NCBI GenBank assembly: GCA_905204385.1
Contig: CAJKZL010000039.1
Location: forward strand, 1 to 12,587
Origin: an uncultured Odoribacter sp.
GTDB lineage: Bacteria > Bacteroidota > Bacteroidia > Bacteroidales > Marinifilaceae
Reading direction: 5' to 3'
Length of the DNA: 12,587 nt
Part shown: one piece after another, positions 1 through 8,632 of the stretch
Position numbering within the stretch: the first letter of the stretch is position 1
Layout of the letters: the number at the start of each line of letters is the position of its first letter
Notes under the pieces: generated by a model
What the model was told of the DNA's origin: nothing
Databases searched by the model: none
Seen by the model: the letters and a program-made list of their open reading frames with translations, nothing else
Program-made: the position numbers and the translations under genes

Positions 1-909
1 TTAGCAATAAACCTGATAGTGAAGGCTCAACAGGATCCCCAGTTCAGCCAGAACATGTTCAATCATATGACGGTGAATCCGGCATTTGCAGGCTTGCAAA
101 ATAAATGGGTAATATCGGGAATTTACCGGAATCAGTGGCAATCGATGCCGGATGCTCCTGAAACTTACGCTTTGAATGTAGATGCTCCTTTGCGGATCGT
201 GGGCTGGGACGGAGGTTTCGGTTTGAATGTTCTGAAAGATAAACTCGGTTTGCAGAGTGCCTTGCAGATCATGTTGAATTATTCATTTAAACAAACGTTC
301 CGTTGGGGCGTTTGGAGCGTTGGGATAAAAGTAGGGATGGTAAACGAAAAAATCGGGGCGGACTGGTATATTCCGGAAAGTGGAGAACATAAACCGGCCG
401 TAGATGATCCTGCTCTCAATCAGGAGGATGTTTCTAAGATCCTTTTCGATATGGGGGCCGGAACGTTTCTGAACGGAGAAAATTTTTATACCGGACTGGC
501 GGTGTCGCATTTGACAAAACCCCGGTTTACTGTCGGACAGAGCGGAGAGTTTTTTTTGACTCCCCATTTATATTGGACAGGGGGATATGCCATTCGGCTC
601 ACTCCGGTTTGGGACATACAGCCTTCTGCCTTTCTGGTTACCGATTTTGTGAGTGTCCAGTATACTTTGAATGCCAATGCGGTTTATAAAAAGAGGTTGT
701 GGGGAGGAGTTTCCTATCGTTGGGAGGATGCGGTGGTGTTCATGGGAGGAGTGATGTTCCGGAATCTGGCGATGGGATATAGTTATGACTGGAGTGTTTC
801 CGAGGTGGGAAAGTATACCGGAGGTTCGCACGAGGTTACTTTATCTTATTGCTTCGGACAGCAGGGCGAGAAACGACGGAAGATATATAAAAGTGTAAGA
901 TTTTTGTAA
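1..909 (+). CDS. porP: PorP/SprF-family type IX secretion outer-membrane protein, 5' end cut by window edge
   Basis: The frame is open from base 1, so the true start lies upstream. The first residues (LAINLIVKA) look like the end of a signal peptide with cleavage before QQDPQFSQNMFN. The GTG at 19 is therefore not the start. The mature N-terminus (QDPQFSQNMFN, then NPAFAG) is the hallmark of the PorP/SprF family. The rest has alternating aromatic/hydrophobic strands (for example WGVWSVGIKVG and VTLSYCFG near the end), as expected for an outer-membrane beta-barrel. PorP-family proteins belong to the type IX secretion or gliding apparatus and are thought to anchor components at the outer membrane. 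The gene lies 12 nt upstream of gldK, in the porPKLMN order known from Porphyromonas gingivalis. About 302 codons are present. The family has many paralogues, so its exact role as the T9SS PorP is inferred from position. Confidence 0.9.
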   Translation, partial: LAINLIVKAQQDPQFSQNMFNHMTVNPAFAGLQNKWVISGIYRNQWQSMPDAPETYALNVDAPLRIVGWDGGFGLNVLKDKLGLQSALQIMLNYSFKQTFRWGVWSVGIKVGMVNEKIGADWYIPESGEHKPAVDDPALNQEDVSKILFDMGAGTFLNGENFYTGLAVSHLTKPRFTVGQSGEFFLTPHLYWTGGYAIRLTPVWDIQPSAFLVTDFVSVQYTLNANAVYKKRLWGGVSYRWEDAVVFMGGVMFRNLAMGYSYDWSVSEVGKYTGGSHEVTLSYCFGQQGEKRRKIYKSVRFL

Positions 910-921
910 AGTTAATATATT

Positions 922-2247
922 ATGTGCAAAAAATGGTTCGCAATACTCTTTATTGTTGCCTATTTCATATCCTGTTCGCCTTACAAAGGAGGGGGAGAAT
1001 TGACTGGTAGCCGTAAATCCAGAAAATGGTTTGAGCCTCAACCCTATGGCATGGTGTTGATACCGACCGGGAGTTTGAATATCGGAAATAACGATGAAGA
1101 TATAACCTGGGCGATGTCGGCGACAGCCAAGACCGTTTCCATTCCGGCATTTTGGATGGATGAAACGGAGATCACCAATAATGAATATCGTCAGTTTGTG
1201 GCTTGGGTGATCGACTCGATCCGAAGGCAGCGGTTGGCCGACGAGGGATACGAAGAGTTTTTAATGCATGAACGTAAAGGAGAACTGCTCGATCCTCCCC
1301 GTTTGAATTATGAGACCCGCATCGATTTGCGCAAACAGGAATATCGGGAGGCTTTGGCGGGAATGACGTATCAAGGCGATGATGATCGTTCGGTAAACGG
1401 TGGTGAACTGGACGTACGGAAGCTGGAATACGCTTTTACCTGGTATGATTTCACCCAGGCTGCTCAAAACGACCGTTTCTATGATCCGGAAACGGGTACC
1501 TATAAAGGCGGATTTGTGATCAATGCAGACGGGGAAAAAGAACCGGTAAAAGGGCGGGCGTCGTTTATCCTGAAGAAAAAAGTAAAAGTTTATCCGGATA
1601 CGCTTTGCTGGTTGAAAGACCTGACCTATTCTTATAATGAGCCTTTTGTGCAGCAATATTTTACTCATGTAGGTTACGATAATTATCCGGTGGTGGGAGT
1701 CAATTGGCATCAGGCCCGGGCTTTTTGCCACTGGAGGACTCAATATTTTAATGCCGGCGCCGGTGTACGGGTGCAGGAATGGCGCTTGCCCAATGAAGCG
1801 GAATGGGAATATGCCGCCCGCGGTGGGCTGATGGGAGCTAAATATCCCTGGGGCGGGCCTTATACCCGGAATGAAAAGGGATGTTTTCTGGCTAATTTCA
1901 AACCTCTGCGTGGTAATTATGTCAGCGATGGCGGTTATATTACCGTGCCGGTAGGCACTTATGCCCCGAATGGTTATGGATTGTACGATATGGCCGGAAA
2001 CGTTTCGGAATGGACCGGTGACGCATTTGATGTGTCGGCATATCAGGTTACTCACGATTTGAACCCTTATTATCAGAGGAGTCCTAATTAGACGGATAAT
2101 AAAATTTCCAAGCGTAAGACCATACGCGGTGGATCGTGGAAAGATGTCGCCCATTATCTGCAATGCGGGGTGAGGGATTATGAATATGCAGATTCGGCCA
2201 GATGTTTTATCGGCTTCAGGACAGTTAGAACCAGAATTGAATATTAA
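922..2247 (+). pseudogene. gldK: GldK/PorK type IX secretion ring lipoprotein, interrupted by in-frame TAG
   Basis: GldK (PorK) is an outer-membrane lipoprotein with a formylglycine-generating-enzyme (FGE-sulfatase) fold. It forms the periplasmic ring with GldN. Residues 1-18 form a lipoprotein signal ending FISC, with Cys18 as the lipidated residue. FGE-like motifs follow: MVLIPTGSLNIG near residue 43, FWMDETEITNNEYRQFV near 76, GVNWHQARAFCHW, WRLPNEAEWEYAARGG and YGLYDMAGNVSEW. An in-frame TAG at 2089-2091 ends the ORF at 389 residues. The same frame continues for 51 codons to TAA at 2245-2247. That stretch encodes the expected C-terminal core, with IRGGSW at about 401-406 and IGFR at about 430-433. 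The restored length (about 441) fits the family. gldL starts 13 nt after the restored stop, which shows the ancestral end. TAG also ends gldN, so suppression is unlikely. A sequencing error is the main alternative to a real nonsense mutation. Confidence 0.88.
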
Positions 2248-2260
2248 AATAGAGAAAGCT

Positions 2261-3238
2261 ATGAGATTTTTTCAGACCAAGGCATACAAAGTCATTATGA
2301 ACTATGTTTACGGTTGGGGTGCCGCTGTAGTGATTTTAGGTGCTTTATTTAAAATTATGCATCTTAAAGGTGCAGGTTGGATGTTGATAATAGGCATGTC
2401 GGTGGAAGCTATTATCTTCTTTTTGTCCGCTTTTGAACCGGCTTTGGAGCATTATGACTGGTCGCGCGTATTTCCGGCTCTGGGTAAGGGGCACAAGGAA
2501 CTGGAGGACGGAGATGCGAATGGAGTCCAAATGCCTTTAGGAATGGCAGCCGGAGCCGGAGCGGTTTCCTCGCCGGCAACGGTGACGGGGAAGATCGATC
2601 TGGGACTGGAAGCAGAGGATCTGACCAAACTGAAAGAAGGGATAAATAAAATCGCTGTGACAGCTGACAATTTTGCGGATATGGTGGAAAAAACTCCCGA
2701 TGTCGCTCAGCAAGTAAATGCTGTGTCGGCTTCTTTCGAAGAGTTGGAACAACATACCCGTGAGATGAGTAAAGCTTTGCAGCATTCTGCGGAGGGCTTT
2801 TCGACCGGATGTAACGAAGTCAATAAAATCTTATTGCAGTCGGCTCAGGAGCTTACGGCTCGGGTAAAGGAAAATTGTGAACGTTTGGCAGATAGTATGG
2901 GATCATCCGCATCCGGTTTCAGTGCGCTCGGCAAATTGATGGAAGACCAGTTGCAACAACTCCAAACGAATACAGGCAATTATACCCAACAGTTGGCGGG
3001 GATGAATAAAAATATCGGTGCGTTGAATGCTTTGTATGAAATTCAGATCGGTGAAACCCGGAGTTGTCTGGATACTTTCCGGGGCATGCAGGGGAATATG
3101 GGAGAAATGTTGGAACATGTCGCCGTAAGCTTGGATAGCGCAAAGTTATTCAAAAAGGAATCGGAGCAGTTGGCTAACAATGTGGCTTCTCTGAATGCCG
3201 TATATGGAAATATGTTGAGCGTGGTAAATAATAATTAA
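2261..3238 (+). CDS. gldL: GldL/PorL inner-membrane motor protein of type IX secretion
   Basis: GldL pairs with GldM in the inner membrane to form the proton-driven motor that powers type IX secretion and gliding. The N-terminus (MRFFQTKAYKVIMNYVYGWG) and two membrane helices at about residues 16-31 and 40-57 are characteristic. They enclose Lys31, His34, Glu49 and Glu59; from memory, the two glutamates match the functionally important acidic residues of Flavobacterium johnsoniae GldL. The remainder is a long cytoplasmic region, rich in Ala/Gly/Glu/Gln and likely coiled coil. I chose the ATG at 2261, giving 325 residues. It begins 13 nt after the restored gldK stop, follows an AGAGAAAG purine stretch, and places the family N-terminus correctly. 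The open frame reaches back to an ATG at 2180, but those 27 codons overlap the gldK C-terminal coding frame and are not family-like. The gene appears intact. Confidence 0.93.
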   Translation: MRFFQTKAYKVIMNYVYGWGAAVVILGALFKIMHLKGAGWMLIIGMSVEAIIFFLSAFEPALEHYDWSRVFPALGKGHKELEDGDANGVQMPLGMAAGAGAVSSPATVTGKIDLGLEAEDLTKLKEGINKIAVTADNFADMVEKTPDVAQQVNAVSASFEELEQHTREMSKALQHSAEGFSTGCNEVNKILLQSAQELTARVKENCERLADSMGSSASGFSALGKLMEDQLQQLQTNTGNYTQQLAGMNKNIGALNALYEIQIGETRSCLDTFRGMQGNMGEMLEHVAVSLDSAKLFKKESEQLANNVASLNAVYGNMLSVVNNN

Positions 3239-3249
3239 GAGAATTTTCG

Positions 3250-4791
3250 ATGGGAACGAAAAACTGCCCTGAAACACCGAGGCAAAAAATGATCGGTATG
3301 ATGTATCTGGTGCTGACTGCCATGTTGGCATTGAATGTATCGGCTGATGTATTGAATGCCTTCACCAAGGTGCAACAGGGATTAACGTCTACTATAGCCA
3401 ATTTTGGCAAGAAAAATGCTGAGTTATACAATGACATCGAAATGGCTTATAACCTGAATCAGACTAAAGTGGCTGCTGTCAGGGAGAAAGCTTCTCAGAT
3501 CCGGAAAGCAACCCGGGAATTGACCGAATATATCGAACAGACCAAGGTGGAAATGGTGAAGGTGGCGGATGGAGAAGATGCCGATGTCATGAATATAGAA
3601 GCTAAAGATAACCTGGATGTGGGAGGACAGGTGATGCTGGTACAGGGAAAGGGAAAAGAATTGAAAAAAAGAATTACGGCCTACCGCGAACTATTGGTTG
3701 GATTTATTGCCGCGAAAGATTCTGTATTGCGGAATTCCGTCCTCAGTCACCTGGAAACAGATGATCCTAAACCGGTGGACGGAGAATTTAAATCGTGGGA
3801 AACCTCTAAATTCGAGGCTATCCCCTTAGTAGGGGTGGTGACGATTCTGACCATGTATCAGGCAAATATTTTGAGTGCGGAATCCGATGTGGTGAAATAT
3901 CTGTTTTCTTCCATGGATGCAGAGTCATTTAAATTCAACAAATTGGAGGCTTTGGTTATTCCTGAGTCGCGTTATGTCCTCAAAGGGGAAGCTTTTAAAG
4001 CCAGGGTGATGCTGGCCGCTATCGATTCTACCCAGAAACCTCAGATTATGGCTAATGGAAGGGAGTTGGCTTATCAAGGGGATGTCGCTACCTTTACAGA
4101 AACGGCCACCTCTACCGGTTTCAAAAAATTGAAGGGGGTCATCAATTATATCACTCCCTCCGGAACAACCTTGCCCAGAGAATTTGAAATGGAATATGAG
4201 GTAGCGGATCCGGCAGTTGTGATTTCTCCGACAAAAATGAATGTATTCTATGCCGGGGTGGATAATCCCGTTTCCCTGGCTGCTCCCGGAATTTCTCCGG
4301 ATGTAATCGAACCCAGGATCACCAATGGAACGATCCGGAAAATGGAAAACGGAAGTTATATCGTTCGTCCTACTGTTGTCGGCAAAGAGTGTGCTATCAC
4401 TGTTTTTGCCAATATTCAGGGACAAAAAAGGGAATTGCAAACCCAAATATTCCGGGTGAAGGATGTGCCTGATCCTGTAGCGAAGGTAAATGGTATGAGA
4501 GGGGGAAAAATACGTAAGAATCTGCTGGTAGCTGCCGGACAGGTGGATGTGGATATGGAGAATTTTGACTTCGACATGAAGTTTTCAGTGGAGAATTTCA
4601 GTGTATATACCGTCGTAGACGGGTATGTACAGGAAGAAACAAATTCGCGAAAGGCTTTGTTCAGTGACGCTCAGTTGCGACTGATCAATAAGTTAAAACG
4701 GAATCAAGCCCTGACCATCGATAATATCATCGTGAAAGGACCCGACGGGACTACGCGAAAGCTACCTTCCATATCATTCAGGATTGACTAA
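3250..4791 (+). CDS. gldM: GldM/PorM periplasmic-spanning motor subunit of type IX secretion
   Basis: GldM is a dimeric protein with one N-terminal membrane helix and a long periplasmic rod of four domains. It passes motion from the GldL motor to the GldK/GldN ring. The N-terminus (MGTKNCPETPRQKMIGMMYL) is the GldM signature, with Arg11 just before the membrane helix at about residues 14-35 (MIGMMYLVLTAMLALNVSA). A helical segment follows, with KKNAELYNDIEMAYN near residue 58. After it come beta-rich domains and a C-terminal region containing VAKVNGMRGGKIRKN. At 513 residues it has the usual family length. It begins 11 nt after gldL and ends 10 nt before gldN, consistent with one transcript. 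No disruption is visible. Confidence 0.95.
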   Translation: MGTKNCPETPRQKMIGMMYLVLTAMLALNVSADVLNAFTKVQQGLTSTIANFGKKNAELYNDIEMAYNLNQTKVAAVREKASQIRKATRELTEYIEQTKVEMVKVADGEDADVMNIEAKDNLDVGGQVMLVQGKGKELKKRITAYRELLVGFIAAKDSVLRNSVLSHLETDDPKPVDGEFKSWETSKFEAIPLVGVVTILTMYQANILSAESDVVKYLFSSMDAESFKFNKLEALVIPESRYVLKGEAFKARVMLAAIDSTQKPQIMANGRELAYQGDVATFTETATSTGFKKLKGVINYITPSGTTLPREFEMEYEVADPAVVISPTKMNVFYAGVDNPVSLAAPGISPDVIEPRITNGTIRKMENGSYIVRPTVVGKECAITVFANIQGQKRELQTQIFRVKDVPDPVAKVNGMRGGKIRKNLLVAAGQVDVDMENFDFDMKFSVENFSVYTVVDGYVQEETNSRKALFSDAQLRLINKLKRNQALTIDNIIVKGPDGTTRKLPSISFRID

Positions 4792-4801
4792 TTATTCGGT
4801 T

Positions 4802-5635
4802 ATGAAGAGTAAAGTTATATTTATTGCTTTGATCGCTGTGATGACTGTCGGTCATTTACAGGCCCAGACGTCCAAAGCTTTTTTTGAGAGTGTCGTAAAA
4901 AATGAGGATACCCAGGAAAAAGCCCCGCTTCCCTTTCCTCATGTCGAAGCACAGGATGTGGTGTGGTCTAAAACCGTCTGGCGTGAACTTGTTCTCCGTG
5001 AAAAAATGAATCTGCCGCTCTATTATCCGACAGAACCCATGGATGGCCGTATGTCCTTGATCGACGTACTGATGGACGGAATCGAAAATTCATTTAAGAT
5101 TGCTTATGAAGACGATGAGTTGACAACTCCTCTGACGCTGGACGAAATTAAAGAAAAATTCGGAGCTTCTCTGGATACTTTGTGGAAAAGGGATTCTACC
5201 GGAAAGATGGTGGCCGTTCCCGTTGAAAATGAAATTCATACCGACGAGGTGAAACGGTTGCAGGTGAAAGAACTATGGTATTTTAATAAGCGCACTTCCC
5301 GCATGGAAGTACGCATTATAGCTCTTTGCCCGATCCGGGAATATACCAAGGATGAAGACGGATTACTGAAAAGAGAGTTGTTCTGGATCGATTATGGCGA
5401 TTTCAGTTATCTTTTGGTTAAGCAATTGGTGTATTATTTCAAGAACGATGCCTTGCGACTGATTCTGGATGATGTTTTTCTGAAAAGATATTTCAGTTCC
5501 CGCATCATTAAAGAAACCAATCCTTACAACAACCGGGCCATTCAATCTTATGCCACAGGCATGGATGCCATTCTGGAATCCGACCGGGTGAAAAAAGAAA
5601 TTTTTGATTACGAACAGGAACTATGGGAATATTAG
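4802..5635 (+). CDS. gldN: GldN/PorN periplasmic ring protein of type IX secretion
   Basis: GldN (PorN) is a periplasmic protein that assembles with the GldK lipoprotein into the ring complex of the type IX secretion system. Residues 1-21 are a signal peptide (MKSKVIFIALIAVMTVGHLQA) with likely cleavage before Gln22. Family features follow: DVVWSKTVWRELVLREKMN, then PLYYP near residue 72. Other conserved stretches are MSLIDVLMDGI, the central VKELWYFNKRTSRMEVRIIA and FWIDYGD. The ATG at 4802 is chosen because it gives a proper signal peptide; an in-frame TTG at 4784 overlaps the end of gldM and would add a non-signal extension. The product is 277 residues. The gene is last in the operon, ends in TAG, and is followed about 40 nt later by a hairpin terminator. 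Confidence 0.94.
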   Translation: MKSKVIFIALIAVMTVGHLQAQTSKAFFESVVKNEDTQEKAPLPFPHVEAQDVVWSKTVWRELVLREKMNLPLYYPTEPMDGRMSLIDVLMDGIENSFKIAYEDDELTTPLTLDEIKEKFGASLDTLWKRDSTGKMVAVPVENEIHTDEVKRLQVKELWYFNKRTSRMEVRIIALCPIREYTKDEDGLLKRELFWIDYGDFSYLLVKQLVYYFKNDALRLILDDVFLKRYFSSRIIKETNPYNNRAIQSYATGMDAILESDRVKKEIFDYEQELWEY

Positions 5636-5677
5636 GAAAGTAATCACTCTGTCAGAAATATTCCATAAGGTATAAAT

Positions 5678-5725
5678 AAACCAGGTAACCGAATCCTTGC
5701 GACTCAGTTGCCTGGTTTTATTTTT
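5678..5725 (+). terminator. Rho-independent terminator after gldN
   Basis: A 12-bp stem is formed by AAACCAGGTAAC (5678-5689) and GTTGCCTGGTTT (5707-5718), with a single G-U pair and a 17-nt loop. A U-rich tail (TATTTTT) follows. It sits 43 nt past the gldN stop and closes the type IX secretion operon. The opposite strand has an AT-rich tail, so it could also stop manC transcripts arriving from the right. Confidence 0.85.
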
Positions 5726-5832
5726 GCTGAAGCCTCTTTGTTCCGGCAAGCTATCGAATGAATAGACTGCGTAGGCTTTTCCCTGCGACGTTGCCATTGG
5801 TTTGGAAGAGATTTTCCCTTTATGTCGGAGAC

Positions 5833-6856
5833 TTATTTTTTCAGCCGGAAAGCTTTTTCGAACCGTTTTATCTTATCTTCGTCTTTGCGGTGACATATCA
5901 TCAGGTAATTGTCTTTTTCTGCAATAATCAGATTATCGACTCCCTGAACAATGACATTCTTTCTGGGAGGGACGTTGACGATGCAATCATGGGCATCGTT
6001 CAGGACGACTTTATCCGAATTGGAAACATTGTTGGCTTCATCTTTTTCACATAAAGCGTGGAAGGCGTGCCAGGTACCCACGTCTGACCAGCCGAAATGG
6101 CCTTTCAGGACATATACATTCTGAGATTTTTCCATGATGCCGACATCTATCGAGACATTGTGGCATTGTCCATATACACTTTTAATAAAATTCGGCTCTC
6201 CGGGGGTATTGAGTTTACTGTCGGTGGTGAATAGGGCTTGTAAATCGTACATATAGGTTTTGAATTCCTGAATAATATCCTGTACCCTCCAGATAAAAAT
6301 CCCTGCGTTCCACAAAAATTCATCTGAATCGTAAAACATTTTAGCCATCTCTGCACTCGGTTTTTCGGTGAAAGTTATCACCGCAGAAATTTTTTGGCTG
6401 TTGTCATTGGATTTTACCTGTATATAGCCGAATTCGGTTTCCGCCAGGGTGGGAGTAATTCCCTGTTTCCAGGTCGGCCAGATAGGCTGCATCATTACAA
6501 ATGAAGTGATCGGAGGGAAGGGTGATCATGAAAGCCTGGGGATTAATTCCCTGGATTTTGTAGGCTGCATAGGCGATGCAAGTAGCGGTATTGCGGACAT
6601 ACGGTTCTTTTAAGATATTTTCGTTGGGAATTTCAGGTAGTTGTCTTTTGGTGATGCTTTCATATTCCTCTCCCGTCACAATAAAAATGTGATGATTGGG
6701 AAAAATCTGGGCAACCCGTTCGTAGGTCTGACGGATGAAACTTTTCCCGGTGTGGAGAATATCTGAAAATTGTTTGGGACAACGCCGGTTACTTACGGGC
6801 CAGAAACGGTTGCCAATGCCTCCGGCCATAATTACGCAGTAAGAATTTGGATTCAT
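5833..6856 (-). pseudogene. manC: Mannose-1-phosphate guanylyltransferase, frameshifted and internally shortened
   Basis: The enzyme makes GDP-mannose from mannose-1-phosphate and GTP, for polysaccharide and glycan synthesis. The N-terminal part (ATG at 6856 on the minus strand) carries the nucleotidyltransferase signature MAGGIGNRFWP, then PKQF with Lys28, and LPSDHF. The reading frame then breaks between about 6460 and 6495. Downstream, another frame carries the rest of the family: GITPTLAETEFGYIQ, FLWNAGIFIW, SIDVGIMEK and GWSDVGTWHAF, ending at 5835. Family members have about 28 residues between SDH and the GI.PT motif; here only about 14 remain. This suggests a deletion of roughly 40 nt (3n+2) rather than a single-base slip. 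The usual PT-RPET-GYGYI motif is also altered to PTLAETEFGYI. Neither half could form a complete active site. The total span is 1024 nt, against about 355 codons expected. The family assignment is firm; the deletion size is my estimate. Confidence 0.85.
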
Positions 6857-6909
6857 TCGTATGATATTAAAAGGGTTTAACTCTAAATACTCTCCTTCAA
6901 AAGATATAC

Positions 6910-6917
6910 CAAATATA
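6910..6917 (-). promoter_or_regulatory. Possible -7 element of a manC promoter
   Basis: Read on the minus strand, these bases are TATATTTG, matching the Bacteroidota -7 consensus TAnnTTTG, about 53 nt upstream of the manC ATG. An A-rich run lies just upstream. No proper TTTG occurs at the expected 19-21 nt spacing, so the call is weak. The 286-nt gap between manC and mlaE (6857-7142) is AT-rich and must hold divergent promoters. I see no gene in it. Confidence 0.35.
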
Positions 6918-7142
6918 GTACTTTTTTTTAATTCGGTCTTTAAATTGGAAATTGTATTCCCTTCGCTCTTTCATATCTCCTATGCGGCCCGGGTTTTGCT
7001 CCGATTTATTTTTTACTTTTTCTTTTACTTCAGAAACTTTATAAACGCTACCGGCCGTAAATCCATGAATAATTTATATTTTTACCTTGAATTTCCGGAA
7101 ATGGATAAAATGGCCGGTAAAGTAATTTCCAAAGGCAGGAAT

Positions 7143-7880
7143 ATGAAGTTTTTATATAGATTGGGGTTATACATTATTTTTATCAGAAAGGCTTTTTCCC
7201 GTCCGGAAAAAAGGAGCGTTTATCTGAAGGAACTCCTTGCTGAGTTCGAGAAACTAGGCTTGAACTCTATTGTACTGGTAGTCATCATTTCGTTTTTTAT
7301 CGGAGCAGTTTTGACCTTGCAAACAGCTTACAACATGCAAAGTCCTCTGTTGCCTCGCTATCTCATCGGTTATTTGACCCGGGAAACGATGTTGCTGGAG
7401 TTTTCGTCTACGATCGTAAGCCTGATTCTGGCGGGGAAAATCGGGAGTAATATTGCTTCAGAGATCGGGAGTATGCGGATAACGGAACAAATCGAAGCTT
7501 TGGAGGTGATGGGGGTAAATTCCATTTCGTACTTGGTAGGACCGAAAATTGTAGCTTCTTTTGTGATCAATCCCATTTTATATATTTTCAGCGTTTTCAT
7601 CGGGATACTTGGGGGTATTATCTCCGGGTTGGTCAGCGGTGTAGTGAATTTTGAGGATTTTGTGTATGGTCTGCATTTTTCTTTCAATCCTTATTATGTC
7701 ACTTATTCGATCGTCAAAACCCTTTTCTTCGCTTTTATCTTTACCTCCATTCCGGCTTTTTATGGATATTATGTGCAGGGGGGAGCCCGGGAAGTCGGTA
7801 AAGCCGGAACGAAAGCGGTAGTGGATAGCAGTATTGCCATCCTTACTGCCAATCTTATATTAACTCAGATAATGTTGTAA
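7143..7880 (+). CDS. mlaE: MlaE-family ABC transporter permease (lipid transport)
   Basis: MlaE permeases sit in the inner membrane and, with the ATPase MlaF and MCE-domain proteins, move phospholipids between the two membranes. The family is recognised by FFIGAVLTLQ, YLTRETMLLEFSS, LAGKIGSNIASEIGSMRITEQIEALEVMG (residues read in order) and the C-terminal VGKAGTKAVVDSSIAIL. Several hydrophobic helices are visible, including NSIVLVVIISFFIGAV, IVSLILAGKIG and ILYIFSVFIGILGGIISG. I chose the ATG at 7143, giving 245 residues, because this is the family's normal length and GGCAGGA precedes it. Upstream in-frame ATGs exist at 7065 and 7101, and the frame is open back to 6861. A loose -7-like TACCTTGA near 7090 would put transcription too close to 7101 for that start. 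The stop overlaps the mlaF start (TAATG). The gene appears intact, although its ATPase partner is broken. Confidence 0.88.
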   Translation: MKFLYRLGLYIIFIRKAFSRPEKRSVYLKELLAEFEKLGLNSIVLVVIISFFIGAVLTLQTAYNMQSPLLPRYLIGYLTRETMLLEFSSTIVSLILAGKIGSNIASEIGSMRITEQIEALEVMGVNSISYLVGPKIVASFVINPILYIFSVFIGILGGIISGLVSGVVNFEDFVYGLHFSFNPYYVTYSIVKTLFFAFIFTSIPAFYGYYVQGGAREVGKAGTKAVVDSSIAILTANLILTQIML

Positions 7881-8632
7881 TGATACGGGTAGAAGGATTA
7901 AGTAAATCGTTTGAAAACAAGGTCGTCTTATCGGACATCAACGTTACGTTCGAGACCGGGAAAGTAAACCTGATCATCGGCAAAAGCGGATCCGGCAAAA
8001 CGGTATTGCTCAAATCGCTGATCGGATTGCATACGATCGATCAAGGACATATCTATTACGGTGACCGGGACCTGACAAAAATGAATACCCGTCAGATTAA
8101 GAAACTGAGGGAAGAAATCGGCGTTGTTTTCCAGGGAGGGGCTTTGTTCGATTCCCTGACGGTCCTGGAAAATGTGATGTTTCCATTGAACCTCTTTTCC
8201 GACTATTCGGAGAAGGAAAAAAAAGAACGGGCGATCTTTTGTTTAAGACGCGTAGACCTGAAAGATGCAGAAAATTTTTATCCTTCGGAAATCAGCGGAG
8301 GCATGAAATAAAGGGTAGCTATCGCCAGGGCTATCGTGCTGGACCCTAAATTTTTGTTTTGTGATGCGCCCAATTCTGGACTCGACCCTCTGACTTCTAT
8401 CGTCATCGATAATTTGATCAGTGAGATTACGCACGAATATCATATGACCACGGTGGTCAATACGCATGATATGAATTCGGTATTCGAGATCGGGGAAAAT
8501 ATCGTATTTATTCATGAAGGACGTAAAGAGTGGGAGGGAACCAAAGAGATGATCGGACATACGGACAACCGCTACTTGAACGATTTTATTTTTTCATCGG
8601 AACTGTTTAAGAAAATAAGGAATGTACTATGA
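7880..8632 (+). pseudogene. mlaF: MlaF-family ABC ATPase, broken by in-frame TAA and Walker B Glu-to-Ala change
   Basis: MlaF is the ATPase that powers the MlaE permease. The start overlaps the mlaE stop. Walker A (GKSGSGKT, residues 34-41), the Q-loop (FQGGALFDSLTVLENV, Gln85) and the start of the signature (ISGGMK) are normal. TAA at 8309-8311 then stops translation at residue 143. The same frame resumes with RVAIARAIVLDPKFLFCD and runs to TGA at 8630-8632, giving 250 codons in total, the normal family length. AAA to TAA would be one base change (GGMKKR expected). The downstream half has a second lesion: Walker B reads FLFCDAPNSGLD, with Ala (GCG) at codon 163 where the catalytic Glu is expected. 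The D-loop and the H-loop His (VVNTHDM) are kept. A GTG at 8336 could start the distal part, but that piece lacks Walker A. Two independent defects favour true decay over a single base-calling error. Confidence 0.9.

Noticed and set aside
1261..2163. A 300-codon ORF antisense to gldK
   Set aside because: The sense strand clearly encodes GldK; the antisense product has no recognisable motif or start context.
2180..2260. An upstream start for gldL adding 27 residues
   Set aside because: This stretch is the gldK C-terminus in another frame, and family GldL proteins begin at the MRFFQTK-like segment at 2261.
5758..6054. A 98-codon plus-strand ORF after gldN
   Set aside because: It lies mostly antisense to the C-terminal half of manC and has no recognisable features.
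922..8632. An alternative genetic code or stop-codon readthrough explaining the in-frame TAG and TAA codons
   Set aside because: TAG ends the intact gldN, TAA ends several intact genes and TGA ends mlaF and the DUF3109 frame, so no stop codon is free. Frameshifts and deletions in other genes also point to decay or error.
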